The translations under genes were made by a program, and so were the position numbers. Shown piece by piece: positions 44,830-56,452 of a stretch of DNA of 64,000 nt. Within the stretch, counting starts at the first letter, position 1. Each line of letters opens with the position of its first letter. The notes below the pieces were generated by a model. That model did not search any database, was not told where the DNA came from, and saw only the letters and a program-made list of their open reading frames with translations. The stretch is from Vandiemenella viatica. Taxonomy: Eukaryota; Arthropoda; Insecta; Orthoptera; Morabidae. Where the stretch lies: contig JARYHS010008074.1 in the NCBI GenBank assembly GCA_031002005.1, positions 175,236,494 to 175,300,493 of the forward strand, read 5' to 3'.

Positions 44830-47620
44830 TACACCATATATACTATTTTATCAGTCATTCTTAGTTACCAAATTCCAAGAAGAAAATACTTTCACAGAGT
44901 AAAATGGATTCTGAAGCAGAAACTCTTTCATTTTGGACTTAAAGTAGTTGGGTTTTTGTAGATAACATTTAATTTCTGTTGGTAAGACATTGAATAAGGA
45001 AGCTCCAGTAAATGTTAATCCTTTCTGTACAATTGACAGTGATTTGTAATCCTTGTGAATATTATATTTATTCCTAGTATTATGGTGATGTATGTCAGCA
45101 TTAAGATTGAAGTGTTCAGGATTTTCCACTACAAATGATAATACGGAGTATACATACTGTGCTGGCATTGTTAGTACACCCAGGTTTTTAAATAGATTTC
45201 TGCACGTCTGTGGGCTTGCTCCACAAATAGTTCTTATAGCACGTTTTTGCAATTTAAATACCCTCTGTGCTTGTGACGAGTTTCCCCAGAATGAGATGCC
45301 ATAAGTGAGCAGGGAATGAAAATATGCAAAATATACTAACTTTCTGGTTTCTATATTAGCTATTCTAGATATTACCGTAAGTGAAAATGTTGCAGAATTC
45401 AGTTTTTCAAGAAGTTCTTGAATATGCTGTTTCCAGTTCAATTTGTTATCTATACATACACCCAGGAATTTTGTGAAATTACTTTCATTGATTGTTTTTC
45501 CTTCTGATATCACATTATAGCTGTCCTTTGTTTTATTTTTTGTAACGAACTGAAGTAACTGTCTTTTCTACATTAAGTATTAGTTTGTTGGCATTAAACC
45601 ACCTGTTAATTTTCTTTATAGCATCATTTGCTGTGTTTTAGAGGTTTTGTGCTGATGGGTCTTTCAGCGATATGCTGGTATCATCTGCAAAGAGCACCAT
45701 GTGTTCATTATCACCTATTATATGTGGGAGATCATTTATACAGGGTGTCACAAAAATGTACGGCAGAACTTGCAGGACACATTCCTCACACGTAGACGAA
45801 GAAATTATCTTATATGAACATAGGTCCGGAAACGCTTCGTTTCCATGTAATACCGCATTTTACCCAACGCAAGAAGAACAAAACGCTCGAAGCATGGGGA
45901 ACATGCACCGTTGGTTATGTCTGGTTACGTTGGCATGATCTTAGCTGCACCGCCAGTGCTCTTTGAAAGCTCTTGTGTATCGAACCCCTGTACAAGATGT
46001 TCAGAGTCTGCGTGCCAGGATTATGGACGGCTGCGAAACCATACGCAGTACTCCAGGGATACATCAGCGCATTCGAGAATCACTACGACGGGGGTTGATG
46101 CATGCATCAATGAGCACGAAGGGCATATTGAACATCTCCTGTGAGAAAGAGCTGCATGTATTAAGCTGGTACGTTCCATTCTTGTGTGTCTCCCACTATT
46201 CATGCCACGAAGAAAATGCGGTGTTACATGGAAACGAAGCGTTTCCGGACCCATGTTCATATAAGATAATTTCTTCGTCTACGTGTGAGGAATGTGTCCT
46301 GCAAGTTCTGCCGTACATTTTTGTGACACCCTGTATAGATTAAGAACAGCAGAGGGCCAAAAATTGAACCCTGAGGCACACCATATTTAACCCCATTCTG
46401 AGTTTATAACATTTCCTGTATTAGCATCTATCAGTGATACACATTGCTTTCTATTTTCAAGGTAAGATTTAAACCAAAGTCCTGGCTTACCACTAACTCC
46501 ATAGTGGTCTAACTTACCTAGTAGAATCTCATGATCAACACAGTCAAAAGCCTTAGCAAGATCACAGAATATACCTAGTGAATTTAATTCTTTATGCATT
46601 GATTCCAGTATGTTGTTTACAAAAGCAAAAATTGCTGAATCTGTTGAAACGCCTTGTCTAAAACCAAACTGTACTTTACTGAGTAGGTCATTCTTTTGTA
46701 GATGTGCATACACCCTTCTGTACATTGCTTTTTCAAAGATTTTTGAAAATGCTGGTAGAAGTGAAATGGGTCTGTAATTCTCAATCTTTGAGGTATCACC
46801 CTTTTTATAAAGCGGTTTGATTATTGACTTCTTGAGTGAGTCAGGGATGATACCTTCTTCAAAAGAACTATTACAAATATGACTAATAACTCTACTAATG
46901 CTGGTGTTACATTGTTTCACTAAATGGGTTGAAACCTCATCATAACCAAATGACTTTTTATTTTTGAGGGATTTAATAATTTTTTCAATTTCATTTTGAC
47001 TGGTGGGAAATAGAGACATAGGTGCTGTTTTTGGTGACAAGGATTTAAGTATTGCTATAGCATCAATATTCCCATTATATTTTCCTTTTATTTTTTCAGC
47101 AATTGTTAAGAAGTAGTTATTGAAAGCACTTCCTACATAAGAGGGGTTATTTACAAGTTTATCATTAACGCTTATAGATATAGGTTCAAGGGATGATACA
47201 GTTGTTTCTCTTTTAATAATGTTCCAAACACTTTTTATCTTATTTTCTGAACTACTAATCTCATCGTTTATGGCCAAACGTTTAGATTCTTTTATTACTT
47301 TGGTTAAAATTCTAGAGTAAGTTTTGTAATGTTGTCTGAGAAGCATATTATCAGTATTCCTAACTTTTACATATAATTCCCTTTTATGTCTGCAAGATGT
47401 TTTAATACCAACTGTAATCCAATTTTTGTTTACTCGTTTTTGACCAATTGGAGCTAGTTTTGTAGGGAGACACCTTTCGTAAATTTCCAAAAACCTTTGG
47501 TGAAAGTAATTGAATTTATTGTTTACCCCTATTAATTTATAAACAGTGCTCCAGTGCTCATTGAGAAGTTCATCATTTGTACAAAACATTTAATATATCT
47601 TGCGATCACTTTCACAAGAT
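44830..47620 (-). mobile_element. LINE (CR1/Jockey-type RT) split by a mariner derivative
   Basis: The minus frame 47589-46387 (400 residues) runs from the endonuclease-RT linker (HKRELYVKVRNTDNMLLRQH) through YKKGDTSKIENYRPISLLPA, QFGFRQGVSTDSAIFAFVNN and GIFCDLAKAFDCVDHEILLG. After the mariner insertion (45741-46333) it continues with IIGDNEHMVLFADDTSISLK and 45513-44851 (EGKTINESNFTKFLGVCIDN, LVYFAYFHSLLTYGISFWGN). The long intact frames make it younger than the other LINE pieces; the endonuclease is mostly missing and the 5' end is truncated near 47620. Confidence 0.88.
45741..46333 (+). mobile_element. Non-autonomous mariner-type element with 121-bp inverted repeats
   Basis: Flanked by TA (45739-45740, 46334-46335). 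Ends 45741-45861 and 46213-46333 are inverted repeats of 121 bp with two mismatches by my reading, starting cagggtgtcacaaaaatgta. The interior encodes only a transposase C-terminus with a shifted frame: KALVYRTPVQDVQSLRARIM, DGCETIRSTPGIHQRIRESL and RRGLMHASMSTKG. The catalytic region is deleted. It interrupts the LINE RT domain between the PQGS and FADD blocks. Confidence 0.92.
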
Positions 47621-49748
47621 AATTGATGGTCTTGAGTATTCAAATAGTTGTTGGCACTTAATGCAGGAACAACATCTAGTGCAAAAGAAGATAGAACGAC
47701 CAAAGCTCTGAAAATTGTGGACATTTTATTGTAGTATCTATTGTCTAACCCAATTTGTTAAACTTCTATTTCTGAAGTCATATTAGAGGCCCATTTAAAC
47801 TTACGCGTGGATGAATACGTAAACCGTCCAAAACTTTCGTATTATCGTCACTTACGGCACACATGGTATTTGCGTTACAATATAAGCCGGTCCGGTCTTT
47901 AGAAGTACAATATAGTAACTAGGCTCTCTCAAACAGCTGATTTCGATTGTATAGTTTCTTTTTGTCGATAATTGAGACTTACGAAAAAAATTATGAAATT
48001 CAAATAGTTATATATTACTGTTACAATCCCCACATCAACAGAGAAAAAAAAGCTGTATTTTACCTAATAACGACAGTACCACCCAGTACACAAACCATTT
48101 CATTAAAAAAAAAAAAATTCAGAAACGTTCTTGATTAGCAAAGCAGAAAATTTCAACTTTCGTATGTATTACCTGTCCCAGGTTCAGAAAATATAGATTG
48201 CTTCATTACCACCTACTGCTACAGTTTTCAAACAAAGCTGCAATATACCTTACCTGCAATACATTATCTAAGAGTAAAAAGTAGCAGATACGCAGAAGGA
48301 GATGTCAGAGATGAAAGAAATTTAGGTACTGCAAGGATAATCAATTGAAACAAACAACTGAAATTTTGTGGGCATCTTAATTATTAATTCAGTTGTACAC
48401 CGACAGCCGAATGCTGGTTTGTTAATGAGACGTCTCGACAAAGACTTGTTTGGCTTCAATCGGTATAGTCAAAAATTAAAACATACTTTGTAGTAAATGT
48501 TTATAATCCTAAACCAGTTTTATTTTATTTCTAACATTAAATTAGGAAGAGATCAGAGTAATAAAGCCTATTTCTTAAGACAGGCTTTGGTACAACATTA
48601 ACGCATTGAAAAACACCAGCAGTAACAAAGTACAAAAATTGAGAACAACTGATTGCAGAAACTCCTGACGCTAATTACTCCTTATTAAACTGCCAATAAA
48701 ACTACCATTTGTAAAATGAGAAGTGTCAGACTCCACAATGATATCCGATTCCAACTATCATACATCCCAATTAATATTCCCTAACAACACACCAAAGGAC
48801 AAAGCCAAGACTCCCTCCATTCTGAACGTTTCCTTGGCTTGATAGTATTCCACTTTTTGTCGATGGTGATACTTTATTAGGGCATGTCTCGACTATGAGA
48901 TTCAACTTGTCCTTTCTCGTGTATTTTTTGAAAATGCAACACAGAGAGACAGAACGTTTCATTTAATGTGCCACATGCCTTAAAATGTTCGAAAGCGGAG
49001 GACTCGACAAGCTTCTGGATGAGGTCTGAGATTTTATGTCCATTTCGTAGCAAATTCTGGCGGCACTACTCGCAAGTGCTTGATTAGGAAAGGTACAGCA
49101 GGCCAAGGTCTAAATCTCGGACCCGATATGATGGCCTTCCTCACTATGCTTTTTAAGTGGATGCTGGTATGGCCCACAACTGCTCTCTCATAAATTAGAC
49201 ACATCAAATTGTGTACATATAACAGATCATAGATTACGGACAGGTGCGAAACCTAAGTCCACCCACTTCAATAGCTTCTATCATAGAGGCGGAAGAAACA
49301 AACACTTAAAGCTCTTATCGCCAGGCTGCTGAACTAAACATCGTCCAGCAATGCCACACAAGAAAAAAAAAAGCTATTATTCTCGCCTCCGTTCCATTTT
49401 CCATTGAGGCGGACCGGTGGTAAGATCTGCAACTGGAAGTCAGCCCATAAATAGAAGAGACAACCGCATACACACTACTTCGCCATTTCGCTCAGATCTT
49501 GTAGCTAAGATTTGACGCAATGAAAGAGTTGTTAAGTTAAATATGTATCCTTTTTGCACTATGAACATTTAACAAATGTTCCTCAAGTTTAGAAGGCATT
49601 GATTCGACTGACAAAGTTTCATTTCATTGTAGGCACAGTATTATTTCCTGATAACTAACCGAGGACACTCTACTATTTGGCATATATACTATGTACTTAT
49701 GTGTTGCCTCTAACAGCTTCGGTACAGAGCGAACAACTTCTTAGAGTA
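47621..49748. other. Intergenic, no feature seen
   Basis: No gene, SINE or transposon end recognised. 49000-49510 is slightly richer in G+C but has no convincing frame. Confidence 0.45.
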
Positions 49749-49890
49749 CAGTAGAACTCCAATTATCCGAATCAACTGAGACTGGACCCCATTCGTATAA
49801 TCAAAAATTTGGATAATCGGGGTTTTTTTTTAGAATTAGGGTCTATTTTAATTAATTATTGTATGTATGTTGAAAATGGCTTCGTTTCCA

Positions 49891-49959
<69 letters not shown>

Positions 49960-50114
49960 TGCTTTTGCACTTCAGGGATGAAAATTACGCCGTACCACTC
50001 GGTAAACAACGCTGCAGTCATCCGAACTTTGGGTACGTAACGTCTTAATTAAAAAAGCGATTCGGATAATCGGCGATTCGGATATTCAGAGTTAGGATCA
50101 TTGGAGTTCTACTG
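49749..50114. mobile_element. Tigger/pogo-like MITE with a 65-T run
   Basis: Flanked by TA (49747-49748, 50115-50116). Ends are inverted: cagtagaactccaattatcc at 49749 and ggagttctactg ending 50114, the usual pogo/Tigger terminus. The interior repeats the attatccga/cggataatcgg phrase (49769, 49812, 50063). A run of 65 consecutive T occupies 49893-49957. No transposase remains. Confidence 0.85.
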
Positions 50115-50116
50115 TA

Positions 50117-50841
50117 GCCGGTTTAATTTATGATCCGTTTAGGAATCGATTAAAAGCGGATAAAGCAACTAAAATGTGTTTTGTTAAATATCATTTTCCA
50201 CTTATATACAATGATAATTAGATTACTGTAACTCCACAAATATATAAATTTTATTAAAAAGAAGATTTGGCAACAATTTTGTTACTTTTTGTTCATTATA
50301 AGAACAAATTTTGTTTGTGAATTAATGATAGTTTCTCAATGAAAACGTATTTTATTTTACCTTATTTACTGATCAATTTAATTTCATTTTGTGAGAAAAT
50401 TTTAAGTTCCTTCCTAACTTGTATTGTTCCTAATCTACAGACTGGGATTTGACTTTTGTGTTGATTTGAAGTTTATATTTAACAAAATTTGAAATTCTAA
50501 ATAATTATTAATTTATTTTTCCTCATTCCTCGCCGTTTGCGTAAAACTCCGGCTCCGAGGAGGTCGATCACTGAACCTTCACATTTGCATTCGTATACAC
50601 GAAGACGATATCCTTTGTACCCTATCCTGCGTAAACCTGCATAGTTACGAGTATATAGATAGATAACCGTGATTGAAATGATTCTTATCATGAGATGCTT
50701 GTCATGAGATGCTTGTCATTAGTCGTATTTTATAGTTATCAATTTTACTCACAACAAAAATATCTTTACCAATTTATTTATTGCTATTGATTTTAATTTT
50801 CATAATAATTAAAAGGGTCTAAGTTTTTTTTTTTTTTTGTT
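50117..50841. other. Intergenic, no feature seen
   Basis: AT-rich. A short direct repeat (gagatgcttgtca, 50692-50718) is the only structure noticed. Confidence 0.5.
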
Positions 50842-51078
50842 ACCGAGCGTGGTGGTGTAACAGCTAGCGTTCCGGTCTCGCATTCGGGAGGACGGTGGTT
50901 TGATTCCCCGTCCGGGCATCCAGATTTGGGTTTTCCTTGGTTTCCCAAATCACTCCAGGCAAATGCGGGGACGCTTCCTTCAAAAGGCCATGGCCGAATT
51001 CCTTACCATTCCTTGTCCCCCATCCTTTCCCTTCTCTAAAGGCCTCGCTGTTAGAGAGACGTTAAGCAGAAAAAAAAT
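50842..51078 (+). mobile_element. SINE of the accgagcgtgg family
   Basis: accgagcgtggtggtgtaac, B box ggtttgattcccc, gtccgggcatccagatttgg, cttcaaaaggccatggccga, ctcgctgttagagagacgtt and a short A tail. It is preceded by a poly-T (50826-50838). It carries the 'gttagagagacgttaagc' tail variant. Confidence 0.88.
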
Positions 51079-51442
51079 TATTTTGTATTTAATCTTTTGT
51101 AGATCCCCCTACGTTGTCCACGCAACCTCGGACACCCTCAGCTGTCATGACTTCTGGAAGTACATAGAAACCACAGTTTTTGTGTATAATGACGAACATC
51201 ACTTTGTTGTGGCTTCATTACTAATTCACTGCTAATTATAAATATCTATTTTGTTTTCTGCTGGACTAAGTGATCTAATGATGGTTTCTTAATAAAAACA
51301 TACTTTAATTTACTTTATTTACTATCCAATTTAGGCTAAAAGTTAAGTTTTGAAGCTGTGACGTAATCATTCATGACATTCAAAGTTCGCGTTGCTTTGT
51401 GTGGGTGTAGTAACCTGGCGAGGTATCCTCCCAGGTGCCTCC

Positions 51443-51690
51443 CGAGAGCAAGCCAATAGGCAAGGATTGCGTTGTCGGATTATTGCCCCGAGCGCACACA
51501 ACCAGTCCCCGTTTATAAGAAGCAGAATACGCCAGCAGATTAATTGAATCAACGCCTACAGTGCAGTATATACAGCTTTATTACAAGTAGATATATATCA
51601 ACGTATCTATCAGATTCTGGTGTAATAAAGTGAATTCTGACTGAAGTAAGACATATCGGGTGTCTTGCTGTCATGTACTATTTGAAGGCA
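51443..51690 (+). repeat. LTR-like repeat arm, plus orientation
   Basis: Inverted partner of 52017-52252. Contains gagcgcacacaaccagtccc, a TATA-like tttataagaa, ctgcagtgcagtata-type sequence and aataaagtga followed by tgtcatgtactatttgaagg. TATA followed ~100 bp later by AATAAA is the layout of a retroviral-type LTR. The element class is not identified. Confidence 0.65.
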
Positions 51691-52016
51691 CTAGGGCAGA
51701 ATGCGAAAGCGAGCGGGCATGAACGTGGGAGTATTATTCTATAACTTCCCTTAACTTCCCAGGCATCTGACCATCCCACAACCAATCAACAGAGTGTTCC
51801 CACCTGCTTTTCTGCTACTGGCTGGCTACACCGAGGCTGTCCCTTCGACACCTCTCGCGGCGGCGGCTGAAGACCCCAAATTCGGCCTCGTTCCTAGGTT
51901 TATACCACAACCCCCATCCTATCGATTAATGTGGAGGGGATTCTGTGGGCCTATCAAATCGCTCCGTAATGCCATCATCTTCCTTAGATGTGGTCATTCT
52001 AGTGGGGCGAGTCTGC

Positions 52017-52252
52017 TGCCTTCAAATAGTACATGACAGCAAGTGATCCTATATGTCTTACTTCAGTCACAATTCACTTTATTGTACCTAAATCTGGCAG
52101 ATACGTGTATATATATCTACTTGTAATACTGCACTGTAGGTGTTGATTCAATTGATCTGCTGGCATAATCTGTTTCTTATAAACGAGGAATGGTTGTGTG
52201 CGCTCGGGGCAATAATCCGACCACGCAATCCTTGCCTATTGGCTTTCTCTCG
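52017..52252 (-). repeat. LTR-like repeat arm, minus orientation
   Basis: Reverse-complement copy of 51443-51690, lacking about 9 bp (tacagcttta) of it. The 326-bp spacer 51691-52016 is GC-richer and shows no clear gag or pol motif. Two LTRs facing each other are unlike a normal provirus or solo LTR, so this is either a rearranged pair or an inverted-repeat element. Confidence 0.65.
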
Positions 52253-53515
52253 GCGATTTCGTATGCCCGCTTCTCCGTTATCAGCCGTTGGGTAATTGTT
52301 ACGAAAACTGTTACTGTGGCGTGTGGCCACTACATGCGCAAAATGCAAATGCATATCAATGAAACTCAATAGATACTGAATATTTATTACTATGTTTGGC
52401 ATACGTGAACTTAGGTTAATATAATATGACATGGTTTATTGGCCATCTTTCCGCAATTGCTTAACAATAAATTTTAAATGAAAAATCCGTCTTTTAGCAA
52501 CTGTTTTTTTTATTATTATTATTATCTCTCAGACGCGTTACGCCTTCTCTGAACGGGGCATCATCAGTGACTGTGAATGTATACATGTGTTGTTAATACT
52601 AAGTTTACAAACATTACTATATACAATTAAATATTTAACAAGGTACATTCTACTTACGAATTTTTGGTTATGACAATTACATGTTGATCAGGAACAGCTC
52701 TCCTTGCATGTTTTGTGTAGCCCGATTTGGTGTTGGTTTTCTCATATTCCACATTTGAGGTCATTATTGTAATTTGTTTCTTGCTTTATGCACTTTTTCT
52801 TATATTTAATATCACAAATCACATTCCTCGCTATTTAAATTTGTGTACAGTGGTGCCAACTTCTTTTTCGTTATGTTGTAACATCTGTGTCTGTGTTGTT
52901 ATTAAATTATTTAGGCTAATGTAATTGCCTTCTGAGTTAATAAACTTTTAGCGGCCTACAATAATGTATCTATTCAAGTCAAAGAATCACTAGAAAGTTT
53001 ACAACAAACTAATTTTATTAGTTCTAAGCTTTCAACCCCTACCATTATCTATTAAAGGAATTTGCGTCCATATCATGAAACAACGTAATATTTACAGTTT
53101 CTGCGAAAGAAATGATGTTTACATACAAAGAGAAACACAAATGAAATTTTAAGTTCATCAACAGCTGAGTGTTTTTAGGTGCTAATACTTGTGAGAGGCA
53201 TTGAACGTAAGAACGCAGGAAATTTCGGAATTCTCCAGCTGACAGTGCCAGTGATATATATCTATGACGACAAAAAAAAGGAAATGTGAAGTATATATGA
53301 AAGCAAAGAAATGCGAACCTATCATATACCAAAAACTGAAGATAGGGATGCTAAGGGGAGACACAAAAACAAGACGAACACAAAATATTCTATTTCGGAA
53401 GAACCCTTAATCCTGCAGAACTGTGATGAAACACGGGCTGTTCGATTGATGGGCACACAGGCTTTTACCAAACTCCTTGATGTCAATGCAAACGGTTCTC
53501 AATACCAACACCGTT
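52253..53515. other. Intergenic, no feature seen
   Basis: AT-rich with a (TTA)n stretch at 52504-52525. No gene recognised. Confidence 0.5.
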
Positions 53516-53526
53516 TGTTCGTTTGA

Positions 53527-53765
53527 TTTTTTTTTTTAATTGCTTAACGTCTCTAGGTCTTTAGAGAAGGGAAAGGAGGGGGGGGGGGGTATTGAATGGG
53601 AAGGAATTCAGGAATGGCTTTTTGAAGGAAGCATCCCGGCATTTGCCTGGAGAGATTTGGGAAACCATGGAAAACCCAAATCTGGATGCCCCGACGGGGA
53701 TTCGAACCGCCGTCCTCCCGAATGCGAGACCAGAACGCTAACCGTTACACCACCACGCTCGGTGA
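53527..53765 (-). mobile_element. SINE of the accgagcgtgg family with 11-bp target duplication
   Basis: Minus orientation: poly-T, gcttaacgtctctaggtctt, an 11-G run, gaaggaagcatcccggcatt, aacccaaatctggatgcccc, gacggggattcgaaccgccg and ending ccaccacgctcggtga. Flanked by tgttcgtttga at 53516-53526 and 53766-53776. Confidence 0.92.
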
Positions 53766-53776
53766 TGTTCGTTTGA

Positions 53777-54529
53777 ATCTGGTCAATCTTAAGTAACCGT
53801 CAAAATTGTCGGTCAGCTAAATAGCACAACTAAGCAACAAATGTCTGAAACCTTTATGCAAAATTTAAAGCCAAAGCACCCAAGATATTTTTCCATTCAT
53901 CTCTTCATTCGATGTAAAACTACCCTGTGACACGTGATATCCACATTATAATCATTTCCTTTTATTTTGTTAATAGACAAATTATTAACTTTAATAAATT
54001 GCACGGGGTAAGTGAAAACAATAATGAACGCGGCGAGACAAAAATTGGCTTGAAAAGATTTTATGAAACATTTATCTTTAGAAACGAAAAATTTGACATC
54101 AATCCAAATTACAATATGAAAAATATTGATAGAACAAACATGGGAGTCAGCTCTGAAACACCAAAATTACATCTTTGCTTGAAAACACTTCCGCAATAGG
54201 GTGAGGCTCAATTATCATTGTCAGAAAATTGTAATCTCAGGGCGGAGCTGCATGTAGAGGTCTAGAAAATTATGGCTTATCCGTTTTTACAGCAACTGCT
54301 GATAGAGAAGGCTCTCTGCGTTGATGTTGTGTGTTTCTTCACCAATAAAAACACTTTTTACTGGTGAATAAAATATCTTCCGTACCACGTCAGCCGAGAG
54401 CGTAAATGGTCACGGTTTTTCGTTATTAAACTGAGACACACACAGGTCCGTTATTATCTGGATACCACCGCAGCACAAAACAAGCAATAGTCCTCCATTA
54501 TCGGTGACTGTTAGAAATTCAGTTTACGT
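53777..54529. other. Intergenic, no feature seen
   Basis: An AT-rich 90-codon open frame at 53927-54199 has no recognisable domain and is probably chance. Confidence 0.45.
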
Positions 54530-54785
54530 TAGCGGCCGAGCTACAGTCCTGCAATGTCTTAAAATTTTTTAGCGGTCTTGTGGCTTTCAAAATTTCGGGG
54601 TCCGGTCCCGTGTTCAAATCCCGGTTGAGCCAGGAATGTTTAACAGTTTTGTTTGATGATGGGGAGTTCCGTGGTTCGGATTCCACGTTATACTCCAGCC
54701 TGGACCGATGGTTCGTATTAGGCCCGAGTGGATAGTCAGATAAAGAAGGGTCCCCTTGAAAATGTTATTAAATCATTAGAAAAAA
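54530..54785 (+). repeat. tRNA-related SINE-like repeat
   Basis: cgagctacagtcctgcaatg, tcccgtgttcaaatcccggt (B box), gagccaggaatgtttaacag, tccgtggttcggattccacg and tattaggcccgagtggatag. It shares its core with 11580-11690. Confidence 0.6.
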
Positions 54786-55454
54786 TTATAGCGGTAAAAA
54801 CTACAAAATAAATTTAAAAAAATTATCTTACAATTTATTTAATAACATATTTTAAGTTATTATTATTATTTAAATCTATTATTTTCCAGAATTAATTGCG
54901 CAACTGAAAACTGCTGCGATTTGCGTCCTTGGAAATTAACTAATTGAACAATTTTTCCAAATTAAGTTCACCAGGGAGGTTATTATGTAATATTACAATG
55001 CTACTGAGTCGATCTTAGGTAATCCTTTAGCTGGTGTAATACCGAAAAACTTCGTTCAATCGAACAGGATGATCCGGGTGAACAGGGTTACCTGGACACC
55101 CAGTCAGGTATGTAAGTCTAGTATGCTCCGTTGCTCTGCTATCTCTTTCTCTCAGTATTTTCTCTGCATGTACGTAGTACGCTCGGTCGCTCTCATATTC
55201 CGGGTGGGTAAAATTCCGGGGTGGGTACTGTTACCTACCACAGCCATATTATACGCCGGCCTGGGTCCAGCCACGATAGAGGCGGAAAGTGCGACAAATC
55301 GAAACCCGTCTTGCAGAGGGCCGAATAATTCTTTCGGATCTCCCGGCCAACAATCCCAAACGCGTTTATCTTTAAGAAAACAAACAAAAAAATAACCATG
55401 TCTGAGAAGTGACATAAGCGTGCAAGTCACCTACACGTACTTAAAGATCTACAG

Positions 55455-55769
55455 CAGGAGTGGCCAACCCGCTTGAACATTTTTCCTGCCCGCGAGATTC
55501 ATCACACTATTACAAAATATTATTTTTATATATTTCATATTCAGCGTTATGTATTTCTTTACAATGTGCGTTTAGTATCATTATTATATTATCTATGTTT
55601 TCATGTAAAAATAATAGTAATCACAATAATAATAACTCATTATGTTTCAATTTTTCACTCCAAAAAATATCTATATCTAATATGGGAATATATAATTTCA
55701 TATGCGGCCCGCGGAGTTATGATGCATTTTCAAAATGGTCCACAAGATCATTTGGGTTGGCCACCCCTG
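55455..55769. mobile_element. Non-autonomous hAT element (315 bp)
   Basis: Inverted ends caggagtggccaacccgc and gggttggccacccctg. Flanked by near-perfect 8-bp target duplications atctacag (55447-55454) and atccacag (55770-55777). The termini resemble those of the hAT at 34074-36685 (tggccaacc), and cggcccgcgg in its subterminal region recurs at 36655, so it is plausibly a deletion derivative of the same family. Confidence 0.88.
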
Positions 55770-55777
55770 ATCCACAG

Positions 55778-56452
55778 GTTGTGCTTATCAGCGACGCTGC
55801 TCCATGCTATCTACCGTTATTTCTTGCTGTCGTTAGCGGTTTATAGGTTTCTCTAAAATCAGAATCTCTCTAACACGTTGCAAGCATGGACCATCGTTCT
55901 TGTGAAACACCTCGTCGAAGTCGATTCCTGTGATGTCGTATCATTCGAAGTCCTGTCGGGATTACACGACGGTAACTTCTTTTTCAGTACCTGGATGTAA
56001 TCGCTAGTGCTCCTTGTAAGCACTAGGTATCTCATCATTCATCAGCTTTTAGTCTGTTTAACTGCACTGGACTAGACAGAAGCAAGCGACGACGTATGTG
56101 GAAATGTTAACAAAATGTAGTTGCGGCCGCCAGCCTGCAGACGTGTTGATGCGTACGCCGCGAAGACTTTTTCCGCTTTAATATCCGCTTAACTTGGTCA
56201 AATGGTGTCTCATGGCCATCGCTGCATTGCAGGCTATAGCCTATCACCTTCTTTGGCAGTGATGAAATGCCTGGTGTTCAATATTACCTTATATTATATT
56301 CTATTTATCGCTACTCAAATCTCAGCTTTGGATATTTAAACATAAGTTTACCTCTTGAACTGTATTTTAAGTTTAGTCTATTGTTCGTTACCGTTATCAT
56401 GCTATTTAAGAGTTTCCACCAAGAAGGATAACGCATTATACTCCTGCTTGCA
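55778..56452. other. Intergenic, no feature seen
   Basis: No gene or repeat boundary recognised. Confidence 0.45.

Noticed and set aside
49809..50048. Poly-Phe protein
   Set aside because: Translation of the 65-T run in a MITE.
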